DNA from: Trichosphaerium sp. ATCC 40318
Lineage: Eukaryota > Discosea > Flabellinia > Trichosidae
Direction of reading: 5' to 3'
DNA: 64,000 nt
Assembly: GCA_038496445.1 (NCBI GenBank)
Contig: JALMLS010000268.1
Coordinates: 186,001-250,000, forward strand
In this document: positions 1 to 10,943 of the stretch, in pieces
Layout: each line of letters opens with the position of its first letter
Numbering within the stretch: position 1 is the first letter of the stretch
Made by a program: the position numbers and the translations under genes
The notes under the pieces: model-generated
Database searches by the model: none
Told to the model about the DNA's origin: nothing
What the model saw: only the letters and a program-made list of their open reading frames with translations

Positions 1-259
1 TCCAAACGATACAGTCGCAGAGTTTACCATTGCTGGTTTAGCATCGCTCACTAATTATGTTATTAAACTAGTATTACTTAATACCGCTGCGTACACTCTG
101 CAGGTACACCATTAGACCATACTTGAGCGCTCTGGCTCTTCGGTATAGATCGAACAGTCTTGTCAGGAGCAGTTGCGCTCTTATGACGTTGTTTACTACT
201 TCCTCTCAAATTCAAATCTACTGCTGAGGCTCTTTTTGCGCGCTGGTTCAAAAGTCCTT

Positions 260-1545
260 TCAAAGCAAAAGATCCACGCATAAATGCAGGTTCTACATAA
301 AATTATTAGAACGTTAAACGAAGAACAGATGAAAGTAAGAAGCTGCCAAAAAAAAAAAATACTTGCCCTTTTTCTTTCTGACCATGTTTATCGCAGGAGG
401 AAACAGACTATTCACCTGTTGGTCCAAGTCTATCGCAGTTTTGTGCGAATAATTAACTGCAGTATGAGTCTCCAAACTTAATCCTGAAGAGTGTTTGTTA
501 AACAAACAAGACATAGAAAGTAATAAAAAAAATAAAAAAAAATGAAAACAATACAAACCTCTTGTTACTCTACAAAGGCTAATAATAATATCACGTATAA
601 GACTTGTAGACATGCAACTCTTTTCCATCATTTGACCGCCATCAATGTAAATTTTCAACTGAAAGCGAGAGGTGAATAAAAAAACCTTTTTTTTTCAAAG
701 GATTAGAACGCACAGTTGTACGCGGAGACGTTGAAGCGCCCAATAATGGTTGTTTTTGCATAGAAAAACAAGAAGCCAGTGCTCTTGATGACATATTATG
801 AAGTGAGGAGCGTCTTAGCATCATATTACCAGAGCCATCAGTGGTGAGACCGTATTTACGCCTAACTGATTTAACATTGTTGCGAAATAACTGAAAAAAA
901 TCGAAATTCAAAAAAAAAAAAATGATCGCAAATTGCTAGGCTGACTGCTTTAAAAATACAACATACCCTTGTGACCATGATACAGTAGTGAATTGGTTTT
1001 GCGAGTATAGTTTACTGCATAATCTAACCCAGTAAGGGCTATCTTCGGGAATGTCGGCGTTCTTTTTAATCGTTATGAAGTGTCTGAAGCGTAAGGAATG
1101 CTAATACGTACCCAAATTGGACTGGATTTGAGAGAAAAAGTCCTTTCAACTTTTTCTCGCTTTAGATCTTCGCCTGTATGAGGTAAGAACGTATTTACAC
1201 GCGAATGACAATAAAATTTAAGCGCTGGCAACTTTTTTAATTGGTATGCACCTTTTTTAGGGAACGTGTGCGCAGCAGCTGTTTCTTCTGGTATGTAATC
1301 GATGCTATTGTATAAATCCTCCCATTCATCTATTTGAATAAGTTGTGTTGCGAATAGTACCTTGTTAACGCACCTAAGCGAACAGGAGGTAATTCAAGCT
1401 CTAATCTACGACGTGATGGTTGCTAAATTTTATTATTACAACGAGTCACTTGCGCTCGGTAAACGCTAGTTTTACTCACCAGGCGTTTATCTAAGGCTAA
1501 ATAGCGTTTGCCATCGTTTGGTTTTTCAGCGGAGTTGTTGGCCAT
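260..1545 (-). CDS. Unrecognised multi-exon gene
   Basis: The product is not recognised. The start is the ATG at 1545. The first four exons fit by phase and splice sites: 1480-1545, 1374-1422, 1112-1329 and 967-1061. They give a hydrophilic N-terminus (MANNSAEKPNDGKRYLALDK...) and a segment containing DEWEDLYNSIDYIPEE. Further exons lie at about 790-890, 575-657 (peptide KIYIDGGQMMEKSC) and 415-480 (GLSLETHTAVNYSHK). The junctions between 965 and 660 are ambiguous, and the 3' end could be the stop at 260 or the one at 78. Donors are GTGAGT, GTGCGT, GTACGT and GTATGT. No domain can be named. It ends near the window edge but appears complete at the 5' end. Confidence 0.5.
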
Positions 1546-1839
1546 GATATAAACACTCAGACGTTACTAACGCGATTTAGGGTACGCATAAGGCAAAATG
1601 CCTGTTGTCCTTTTTGTAAATGGAACTTTGTTTACCGAACTTTTTTGACTAATATAACACCGCAACGAACGACAACGCCACCGCGTGCGTTGGATTAACA
1701 TTTGCCTGCTTAAACGCAAACTAGCCGTTTATTATTTCTCCTTGTTTTGCATACATTATTGCAATAACGATCAAACGCTTATACGATCACAACGTCAGGT
1801 GCCTAATATCTTTAGAAGTGAAGGTTGCGGGTATTTTTA

Positions 1840-3595
1840 CTATACCTCCTTTTTGACCTTCTCAATGTCCCAAATGATAAAGTTACCATCTAAACCAGAC
1901 GTAGAGAACGTTTTCACCTACAAAAAACAATTAAAAAAAAAACAAACGAAAAACAAAGCAATTTTAAACGCACGGTATCGCCATCTTTCTCTCTTATCTG
2001 GATTGCCCTACAATCAACCGTTTTAGTAAGGAAAAAAATCATTTATTTTCTAGTTTTCTGTCCTACCCGATGCAGTTCTTATGTTTCGTATCGATTTTAA
2101 CGCTCTTATTGCCTGCGCCCTATTGCGTTGGTTAATTTCAACCCTTTCCGTCGACTTCACACGAAAATCTAAATAGAAGGTGCATGCGTACTTGATTGTC
2201 CATAGCACGGAACTTGGCCATAGCGCTGAGCTTCTTTCCACCGCCAGAAATCTTGGCGTCCAAGTTGGCAACGTAGTTCCAGTTGCTACCGTCAAAAGTC
2301 CACAAATTAGGAGAGTAGGCGTGTCCAACAGCAACAATGGAATTTTCGGTGAGCCAAATAAAGTCACGGTACGGCAAATCCTTGTACTTTGCGACATGCA
2401 TTGGATGATCTCCTGGTTCCGGACAATCGATAATAATAACAGTAGAATCGTGGCACATAATACTACAAGCAAGCCGTTAAAAGATGAATAATTTTTTGAA
2501 GTTTTTTTTTTCCCGATTTTTATCTTGTTTCACCGTACCCCAACTTGTTACCAGATGGTGACCATTTAACAGCTCTGGTCCATCCTCCGGCAGGGTCCAT
2601 GGTCTTCAGTACAGTACCAAACGGAAGCTTCTTGCCAAAAGCAGTACCATTTGCAAAGTCCGCTCTGTAGCAAGTATAAATAAACAAAAAATATGGACGC
2701 CAAGCAGCGTTTAAAAGAAACGGATTAGCGTACTTTTTGTCGATACCCCTTACGAAGGCAGAGCAAATACGAACGACGTTATCAGCGCAAGCAGTAACAA
2801 GCAAGGCATTGTTTGGATGCCAATCAAGATCGAGTACGGTCGAAAAGTGTTTTTTAATATGTTTCGATACCCACCAATCGTTATCTTCTTCAAAGTAGCA
2901 CACGGATACAATCTTAGCTCTAATAAAAAAGGTCAGGCTTATTTCTGACAAGAAAAAAAAAAAAAAAAGTTACCCTGAAGCGACGGCGAATTTATCCTCT
3001 CTAGGTGACCATTTACACTTTGTAGCGGCACGGTTAATACTAAAAAAGAAAAGTTAGTGTGGTTAAAGCGGTACAAGTTTTCTTTTGTTTTTGTGAGCTT
3101 GTCGTACCGAAGTATCACAAGCGTAGGTTCCCAGACCTTCTCTGCGTCGTTGTAGTTCCATACAAAAGCGTTACGATCTTGTGAGCAGGTAACTATGCGG
3201 TTCTTTATAGGACCCCAATCGATACCCATAACGACTTGGTCGTGCTAGATGAATTTAATGACAGGTAAGAAATCACTAAAACGTTCGTCGGAGGAGAGAA
3301 ACTTCGCTTTCAATCCGAATAGAAAAATTTGTTGGTTTTAAACAATCACGTGATTATATTTACCTCTGGAAGTACATGCTCAAGTTCAAAGACTCCATTC
3401 TCTACCTTGTAGATTTTTACTTCGTTATTATTTGGACACACCGCGACACCTTATTAAATCAGTTAGAGCGAAACAGAAGCGCCCTCCCTTTTTTTTTTTT
3501 TGTTTTTGTTTTGGTTACGGTGGCGTACGTGATTTGTCAGCGTTCCAAGCGTGGCACGTTATAACGGTAGCCAAACGGTTAATTATAGTCGACAT
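1840..3595 (-). CDS. ARPC1: Arp2/3 complex subunit 1 (ARPC1, WD40)
   Basis: This is the beta-propeller subunit of the Arp2/3 complex, which nucleates branched actin. Ten exons join in frame to 362 aa, the normal family length: 3529-3595, 3364-3449, 3108-3244, 2974-3039, 2734-2919, 2539-2664, 2192-2462, 2067-2104, 1974-2007 and 1840-1917. Family hallmarks are visible: ITCHAWN and PNNNEVKIY near the N-terminus, then VMGIDWGPIKNRIVTCSQDR, CYFEEDNDWWVSKHIKK, FGKKLPFG, WSPSGNKLG, HDSTVIIIDCPEPGD, TKHKNCI and a last WD repeat FSTSGLDGNFIIWD. The 66-nt intron at 2668-2733 is in frame and stop-free, so it is easily misread as coding; homology shows it is removed. The gene is head-to-head with the 7TM gene, with 340 bp between start codons. 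Confidence 0.96.
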
Positions 3596-3935
3596 GCTGC
3601 GTGGCTCTTTTTAGTAGACTACTAAAATGTGAAACCAAGAGAACTTGCTTGACTTACTTGCTCCTGTTACTCCAGAAGCACTTCTTCTTTGTTCAGCAAA
3701 AGTTGGTTTAACATAGCGTAAGAGGTGTCTTTAAGAATACTCTATACATTAAATCACAAAGATTGATGAAAAAGCAACAAGCCAATGTTTTTTTTTTTCT
3801 TGGAGTGTGTTTCAACTGTGAGTTCGAAGTAAAACCTTGTGGTTTTAATGGTGTATAACTGCCTGGTAGTTCCACGTGTTTGAAAGCAACTGACTTTATT
3901 GTTAATTCCTATACAGTGACAAGCGCACGTGTTCA
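3596..3935. promoter_or_regulatory. Shared head-to-head promoter region
   Basis: These 340 bp separate the divergent start codons of ARPC1 (minus) and the 7TM gene (plus). The stretch contains two CACGTG palindromes (about 3872 and 3926) and poly-T runs. No convincing ORF is seen. A short untranslated exon of ARPC1 could lie at about 3660-3715. Promoter function is inferred from position only. Confidence 0.4.
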
Positions 3936-5724
3936 ATGGTTTCAACTATCTTATTAGGCGCCTTATTTATAGTTAGCGTGAGTACCTTGATCATACACAG
4001 CCCCTCAGGAGACCGTACGATCTTGTCAGATACTGGCTTGATTTAATCAGCAGTCGTTTAGATTACTTCAATACACCTGATGTATCCTGGCTCTCCCAAG
4101 ACTCATGGCCAGATAAATATTTCTTTGGTACGATAATGAGATTAATCGCCTGGGTTCAGGATTCAGGGACTTTATTTTTTGTTTTAATCATTCACTGCAA
4201 GTTATGGCTTTTATTTTTCTAACGACTTTTTTATGAAACAGGATTCGTTGTAGGACTACAACATCCAAATGTATCAGGTAATATTGTGTTCATACAGGAA
4301 CTACATTGGGGACAAAAATACGCTGAAGCGATAAGAAAAGGAGCAATAGGAATAATACTCACCTCACATTTTTATGGTATTTTTTTTTGCTCCCTTTCCA
4401 GTCTTGACTGACTACTTTGATGAAGAAGCTGGTATTTTGAATTACGCCCGAAATACAGTTAACGAGCGATTGCATTTAATGAAACAGAGATTGCCAACAG
4501 TTGAAGGTTCTGGCGATGGATTCAAACAAATGTTTTATTTACTGGAATACAGTTCGAACGGACAATTCTTTAAGTTCCCATGCACTCTTTCGAGTACAGG
4601 TACGCCTACAAAGTGACAAGCAAGTACTCTAAACTTATATTAGATCCAAATCCATGGAAGGATGTTGCAGTTTATGGATCTGTACGTAATCTACACTTTA
4701 ATCTTGCTCTTGTGCTTATTGGTTTTTTCTAGCTTTTCATTTCGCTGGGTATTGGATTCTTGTGCTTTCTTGTACTGTCCATGGCTTGTTACAAAATTTA
4801 CGTCATAGCCAAGTCTAGTGGATTAAAGATGACTGTTCAGTTAGCGTATCTTTATATTGAAGTATTTGCGAATACACGTGCGACAATCAAGAGGTGTTTA
4901 GTCTTCTTTAATACGTTTTGTTTAGTGAGAAGTGTTTTCATTCTTATTGACCCAATGTTCATGAGGAGAATACTTCCAGTCACCCCGTTCAGTTTCATGT
5001 CGTTAGGAGTTGTTTCTTTATCTCTGGAAACAACAGTTCTAGTGTATTTTTACTGGTATGCCACACAACGACAAATTTGTTGTCGTTTAATTAATCTCTT
5101 GTTTTTTTTTAAGGCATAAACTGAGACAAGACACATCAGCGCCTTGTATCAAAAAATGCTTGATTACTAGTACTGTAGTGATAAGTATTTTGGTGTTAAT
5201 CGAAGTGGCAAATGGATATCTTTGGTCGTTTGGTGTGAGTCTTACATTGGCAAACGTGAGAGCTATTTCGTTTTTGTACATCGCACTTTTGGCTTCTGGA
5301 CTTTTCCTGCTATTCAAAGGGTTGTTGGTACTATGGAATCTTAGTAGAGTACGTAGACCAACATGGAGAGTGCTACTGATAAAGAAGGTACGAACGTAAT
5401 TAAAAGCAAATTACTTTTTTCTTGTTTTTTTCCTCAGTGCCTTTTGCTAACGCACCTATTTTCTAGAGCACAAAACGAATAACTTTGAGTTCAATATTCA
5501 TATCTATTGTTGCAATTACAAGCGCTTTTAGCTTATTCGGCAAAGTATCAAGTCCATTAAAGTTCATAACAGTATTTACAGTACATTGGATATCTTTGAT
5601 GATGATAAGTATTCTACAGATATCAGCAATTATACCTCGGCTGAACCAACAGACACCAAATTCTTCAAATGACATTGGTAGAACTATATTAAATCCATCT
5701 GTTGTAGAGCTTGATGATATGTAG
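3936..5724 (+). CDS. 7TM membrane protein with signal peptide and PA-like ectodomain
   Basis: Eight exons join in frame to 464 aa: 3936-3977, 4001-4127, 4242-4376, 4402-4599, 4644-4681, 4733-5055, 5114-5387 and 5467-5724. A short hydrophobic leader (MVSTILLGALFIVS) precedes about 170 residues of ectodomain. The ectodomain contains EAIRKGAIGIILTS, reminiscent of a protease-associated (PA) fold. Seven hydrophobic helices follow (first SLFISLGIGFLCFLVLS, last in FTVHWISLMMISILQIS) and then a short tail. The spacing resembles TOM1/THH1-type or orphan GPCR-like 7TM proteins; the family is not certain. Two introns are only 23 nt (3978-4000) and 25 nt (4377-4401). The second must be removed, because the frame changes by one base across it. 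Confidence 0.8.
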
Positions 5725-6557
5725 AGTATGATCAAAACCAGTTAATAAAGAAAAGTGTTTCTTGAAAATGTATACATTACTTTGAGAAAAGGGCAAGCCC
5801 TTAGTACATCCAATGTCAAAATGGGACAGCGTGTAGCTTCATTTCTGTTCAATCTTATATTCTAACATTATGACGCCCATACAAGGCGTAGAAATGTTAA
5901 TCGAGTTACTATCTTGAAGCCACCCCTTAAGAAAAGGCACATGTCCAAGTACATGCAGGAGGGAAGGCACCTATCAAGCACTATTTCTTCTTAGTGGGCG
6001 AGACTACATCACTGACCTAGTTCTCCTCTAACATATAACACCCTCCTAATATGTAGAATCAAATTCTGTAATCGAGTTCTGGATCTATAACAGGAGCTAA
6101 CTTGGCTCACTTTACGAGCATTAACCATTCTTAAAGGAGGTGTAGAAATGCAAATAGGGTACTAAACCAGGTGTATTGAAGGGTAACCAACCTCACAACG
6201 AGTTTCTTCATTTTATTATTATCCTACCCTTCTTTAGTTTTGGGCTTTATTGTTTCAGTTTGTCTGACTTTATTTATAATTCCACAAGCGAATTTGTTCC
6301 ATGGTTAGCAATGAGAACCTTCGTGTATATCAGTTAATCAATTACATTGGAGGACGCAAAGGGACAGTACCTTTGGTAAAGGAGAGTATAAAATTGTCTG
6401 CAATTCTGTTTTTAAGACTTTATACTGTTCAATAGCTTATGCGCGTTATTTTTAGGGCGTGTGGCTTGATAGTTTCTAACGTTTCGTTCCGTAGAAAATA
6501 ACAAAAGGCGCGAAATCACATTGAATCTAAATTTTTAATAAGTTCACGTGATCCACG
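5725..6557. other. Intergenic, no gene seen
   Basis: About 830 nt downstream of the 7TM gene. No supported ORF, RNA or repeat was recognised. An AATAAAG at about 5743 could serve as its polyadenylation signal. Confidence 0.5.
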
Positions 6558-6740
6558 ATGTTTTCCCGGAAAAGCACTGTTGACAATAGTGAAGATTCAA
6601 CGGACACGTTTATCAAAATTAGTAGCGTAAGTGCGCAGATCAGAGTACTACAACAAATTGTGCCACACAAAAAAAGCCGTGCACTAAAGAAACTAACCTA
6701 TCGCTTTACTAGCTATCAGATACTCTACGAAGCTCTCTAG
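6558..6740 (+). CDS. Possible small ORF, 60 aa
   Basis: An ATG-initiated single-exon ORF (MFSRKSTVDNSEDSTDTFIK...) lies between the 7TM and LamG-like genes. The product is hydrophilic and basic towards the C-terminus, with no signal peptide, helix or motif recognised. A CACGTG lies just upstream at about 6545. It may be chance; only composition and an intact frame support it. Confidence 0.25.
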   Translation: MFSRKSTVDNSEDSTDTFIKISSVSAQIRVLQQIVPHKKSRALKKLTYRFTSYQILYEAL

Positions 6741-6806
6741 TTTGACAGTCAACACCATTCAGCACGTTTAATTCAAACATTACACAAAAACAACCACGTG
6801 ACCGCA

Positions 6807-7589
6807 ATGGATTCAATTTACCTGGCTGTTGTATTCCTTGTGTTTGTATGCCTCGTTGCCTTTGTATGTGCTCAAAATCAAAACGCGGGATTAAACAAAT
6901 GCCAAGTATTTACGCACTTATTCGAAGTAAAAGACGGCGTATTTAAAGACGTTTGTGGCGATATTTCTCTTAGGCCAATAGATAAAGATAAAAACCCAGT
7001 AGCTTTATCTTTTTTGACTGACAATCCTGGCTATGACAATAACTCCTTCATCGCTAGAGACGGAGACTTGTTAGCAATGGATAAACCTATCAGATTTACA
7101 AAAAATACAAAATGGTGTATCGTCTTTGAAGGAAGAAGTCTTCAGAGAGATAGATCAATAAATATGATTCTAGGACCTGGAGGTAAAGATGGAAACTGTC
7201 AGATAAGGTTTGAAGGAAGCAACGGACTGGGTATCTATTCTCCAACTTTCCACAAAGCCAACATCAAACTACCATTTTCAACTGATAACTTTCACACTTT
7301 GATCATCTTTTCCACTGGAGATCACGTGTCAATTTATCAAGATAATGAACATGTTGCTACTTTTAAGGAACCGCTAATAGCAGGATTTTGGAGAATAGGA
7401 GGATGGTATCATAGCTACTACGGAAACATTGAAATCAAAAAACTTGGTGTTGCGTTCGATGTTGATTTAGATTGTGTCCATCAAGTTCTCGATACTCCGG
7501 AAGAATCTAACTCGATAATTCAATGGCTCAAGAATGTCATTAACAACTTGACAATACGTAAGAATCTTGACAAGGTTACCGTTTATTAA
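6807..7589 (+). CDS. Secreted LamG/concanavalin-like protein
   Basis: A single exon encodes 260 aa. The ATG at 6807 is chosen because a classical signal peptide follows at once (MDSIYLAVVFLVFVCLVAFVCAQ, cleavage probable after CAQ). The rest alternates short beta strands: DNNSFIARDGDLLAM, TKWCIVFEGRSLQR, FHTLIIFSTGDHVSIYQDNE, then GFWRIGGWYHSYYGNIEIKK. The last two elements are typical of the LamG/concanavalin-A jelly roll (ligand-display strand, then closing strand). Six cysteines suggest disulfides. A binding or surface role is inferred; no catalytic residues are seen. It is one of the few intronless non-F-box genes here. Confidence 0.8.
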   Translation: MDSIYLAVVFLVFVCLVAFVCAQNQNAGLNKCQVFTHLFEVKDGVFKDVCGDISLRPIDKDKNPVALSFLTDNPGYDNNSFIARDGDLLAMDKPIRFTKNTKWCIVFEGRSLQRDRSINMILGPGGKDGNCQIRFEGSNGLGIYSPTFHKANIKLPFSTDNFHTLIIFSTGDHVSIYQDNEHVATFKEPLIAGFWRIGGWYHSYYGNIEIKKLGVAFDVDLDCVHQVLDTPEESNSIIQWLKNVINNLTIRKNLDKVTVY

Positions 7590-7954
7590 ACTGCTCAACA
7601 CGCACATTGACAATCTTTCCGAACAAGAAAATTGTATCAATACAAACTTCATTTACGCCAACTGTATTATCTTGTTTACTTACTTCGAGGTAAACGATTA
7701 CCAATGTTGTATTTTGAATAGTACTGTTAATGACTCAGTCTAAAGTCGAGTCGGACTGAGGTGAGTCGACTTGAAAAAACACATCTAAAAAGTCGAGTTG
7801 AGTTGTTACCAGTACTAATTTTGAGAAATTTTTCCTTTTAGAAACTGCAGTTTCTTGTTTTTTCCTTTTTGTTTCGTATTTAAGAAGACTGAGTAATAAA
7901 TAAGATAATTAGTAGTTTATTAGGTTTGTAGTTTTACAGTAGTGCTTTGTTCTT
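7590..7954. other. Intergenic between convergent genes
   Basis: About 365 nt between the convergent LamG-like and RING genes. It holds a small run of imperfect GTCGAGT/GTCGACT repeats (about 7738-7800) and poly-T tracts. No ORF is supported. Confidence 0.4.
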
Positions 7955-8684
7955 TTAGTAGTACTCTTCATTCTCCAACTTTCCTCGTCTTTTAGCCTTT
8001 GCAAGCCTTCGTTTTAAAGAGCGTTCAAGTTTGTCAAGAGGATCAACCTATGAAAGTATTTTTTACATGTACATTGTACTGTGTTACCTTATAATTGTAC
8101 TCAATATCATAGTTTTCAACCACAAATGTTCTTTCCTCGATTTCGACAGGCTCAGTGCTAACACAAGCTTGTGTTAGAACAATTCAACACAATTAAATTT
8201 TTTTCTTACTTATGACGTCCCCCAGAGTGGAAGTGATGTGATCTGGGTTGGTAGTTTGCCTCTTTGCTATCTACGAACACCTTATTACCTTTGCGCAAGT
8301 GACCATTGTTTCCATACGCCTAAAAGAGCAATCACATAAGCTGAATTACTGTTGCATCTTAGGAGCACGTGCAAGTTTTGTTATGGACGTAAACCGTCGA
8401 GAGCACATTGGACATTTGTTTGTAACCTATAATGTTTTAAGTTAGTTGTTTTGATGATTTAAGCCCACCTTGCTCCATTGGATGATACACAAATAGCAGT
8501 AGTTATGCTCACAAACGTCAGTGGCACCACGCATTGTCATTTCTCCTAAGCATATGGTACACTTCTCAGGGAACGTTCGTCTACGCTGTTCATGTCGCCT
8601 GGTCTTTTTTAAAGGCGTTGAACTGTTTCGCAACTCTTCAGCTGCATCAAAGTCGGTTAATCGCTTTCTTTTATTTGATGCCAT
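7955..8684 (-). CDS. RING finger protein (PHRF1-like RING)
   Basis: Probable E3 ubiquitin ligase. The first exon (8469-8684) starts at ATG 8684 with a basic stretch ASNKRKR. It carries CTICLGEM...DVCEHNYCYLCIIQWSK, that is C-x2-C-x12-C-x-H-x2-C-x2-C. The next exon starts at 8426 and supplies the last zinc pair in NKCPMCSRRF, completing a RING. Later exons encode EPVEIEERTFVVENYDIEYNYK and a basic tail LKRRLAKAKRRGK, ending at 7955 (last exon 7955-8047). The W-S-K after the sixth ligand resembles PHRF1/TOPORS-type RINGs. The junction near 8340 is unresolved: the best reading frame (GNNGHLRKGNKVFVDSKE) does not join in phase with a standard GT donor. Confidence 0.8.
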
Positions 8685-8981
8685 GTTGCGCGCGTCTAAA
8701 GCCAACGAAGGTAACGTGACTGTTACTACGTATCTGTTAGCGCACGTGTGATGGACTTAGCAATCGTTAAGTGCGCCTCCGTTAGAAAGGCTAGCATGAC
8801 TTTAACTCGTACGTAGGTTCACCACGAAGAAAAGATTGACAGATAGCTCAGTATAAAACGGAAACTCACGGAATTTTACAAAAAAACAATAGGAAGCATG
8901 TAGATGTGATTTAGTTTTAAGCGTTTATATGTACAATACTCAACAACTGCTCAACTCAATTTGGGCGGAGTTGTCTTATTA

Positions 8982-10651
8982 TTAAGTTGTGTTTCTCAAG
9001 CCTCGTGGAGAACAATGCTCTTCATGTTGACTTGCAATATCGTACTTGTCAATATTAAGAAGCCATTTAGTTAAGAAACCTAAAAATAAAATTACAACAA
9101 GCCATCACTCTCTTGGTTGTTCTCTTGTTTTAAGAACAAAAGTATACCTGGTTGTTGATCAAAATGGTACATCATTAAACCAATGGATAGAACAAGGATT
9201 GTTCCACTTACCCAAGAAGGAGGGTGTCCAATGTGACCTAGTATTATGTTGTTTAGTATTTTGGTTTTTTGTTGATTGTGGTAACATAAGAACGTACCAC
9301 GCTTCCTCAAGTAGGTGTAAAATGAGTCTATGGCATATGTTAAACAATATGCTGCAAGTTCTTTACGTTTGCTTGGGCGATCTATAAGTGTAGCCAATCC
9401 AGCAATCCATCTGTATTAAAAAAGCATTAAAGTCAGAATTTATTGTTTTTGAAGGAGCTTGATTCTTCGTTGTCGTACGTGTGTTTAAATAGGTTTAATC
9501 TACTATATGTAGTTCCTGAAGCACCATAATACATGCATCCTGAAGCCCAACCAAGCCAACAATAGGTAGCCAAAAAACAGCTTGACCGTAGAATACTTAC
9601 AACAAGTTGTACCCTGTTTTTATGCTTTGAAAGTACAAAGAATATAAGGTACACAGGCAAATAAACAGGAATAGCGCGTCTCAAAGCTTGAAACCAGAAG
9701 TATAGAAGATATCGAACATGTGACATGCCTACAGATAATAAGCTCGAAGCTAGCCCACAAAAAATTCAAAAAGAAAAAAAGAGAAGCGCGAAATTACCTG
9801 GATGTGTCACGTGGCATGGTGATTTTATTTTAATGCCAGGAGACTGTAGTATCGCCATATTGTGTTTTGATTGACCACCCTGATAGTTGAGAAAGCTCAG
9901 GTACGAAGGATGAAGCTCATCAGGTGCTTGAAGCCAAGTGGATAAGATTTGAGCTGACGAGATACACATTATGATTGTAGCGCCATAAGGTACATCAGGT
10001 GATATGGTACGTAATGACCGAACCAGAAACCTAAATATAAGCGTTAGACAAGCTGATGGATGAGCAATTTTCGAGTTTTTTTGTAGAATTTCTTTTTGGG
10101 AATAAAGTATACTTCTTTTCTCACCAATTGACTATTATAGAGCTTGTATGTAGTTCTCCATCTACTGCAAGTGCCAATGCCATACTTACAGCGGAGTTTA
10201 CAGCCATTTGAAGTCTAGGTGATACTTTTTTGGGTAGTTGTTTCTCTATAGCACGTCAGGCCATAAAAAGAGCGAGTGGATTGTAGAATGGTACAAAAAA
10301 CAAATAACGCCTGTTTTAGGCCGGGTTTTGCTTAAACGTGTCAATAGGCGAAATGACAACGCCAGGCGCTTTCAAGGAGGTTCAAAAACGTACTACGCTT
10401 TAAAAAAGTTGCTATTGCGTCTGTTGCTCTAAACCCGCCTACAAATGCCCCCAATGCGAGCCCACGGCGTATGCCAGTTACACGGCGTTTAAGAAGGCAC
10501 ATAGGAATGAAATAAACGCAAAACCCTATTAAATTGTTACGCCATTACGCGGAGGTTAGTGGCTACCTTTAGTGAAGCCTTCAAGAGTAGACAAGAGCTT
10601 CTTCTTTATAAAACGTTTATCCTCGTCCTCTATACTGATATTACTCCCCAT
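8982..10651 (-). CDS. TMEM135-like multi-pass membrane protein
   Basis: Nine exons join in frame to 394 aa: 10567-10651, 10397-10525, 10255-10330, 10125-10214, 9798-10030, 9479-9749, 9298-9410, 9148-9237 and 8982-9079. The protein has repeated hydrophobic helices. It also has the paired arrangement typical of TMEM135 proteins: GLALGAFVGGFRATDAI early, LRRAIPVYLPVYLIFFVL in the middle, SSCFLATYCWLGWASGCMYY, then TLIDRPSKRKELAAYCL, where the R-P-S-K/R-R-x-E-L-A-x-Y-C signature is clearest. Known TMEM135 proteins are linked to peroxisomes, mitochondria and lipid handling; the role here is by family only. The start MGSNISIEDEDKRF follows no upstream in-frame ATG. Confidence 0.85.
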
Positions 10652-10943
10652 TGTAGCACTTTCTTTCTGCTTGATAGGTTGCAAATGGCATCAACTGGGT
10701 GGGAAAGACGAAAGGTCAAAACCGTTATTTAAGATTCTGTCATAATTTATGAAAATACCTTCAAGTGTTTTAAAGGGCAAAGAGTGACGCTCAGATGTTT
10801 TGAAAATTGAAACATACAATCCAGGGAGGTGGCACGTTTATTGCATAAGCAAAGACATTTTCAGCATTGTGCTAGCAGTTACAATCTCGACTTGCAGAAG
10901 AGAAAAACTCGTGTTGCAAATACGATTACGACAGCGCTATTAC

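Noticed and set aside
1685-2026. 113-aa plus ORF near the ARPC1 3' end
   Set aside because: It overlaps the last two ARPC1 exons on the other strand and is low-complexity at its end.
2050-2491. Overlapping long ORFs on both strands (140 aa minus, 103 aa plus)
   Set aside because: They are shadows of ARPC1 exon 7; only the CHDSTVIIIDCPEPGD frame matches the family and joins in phase.
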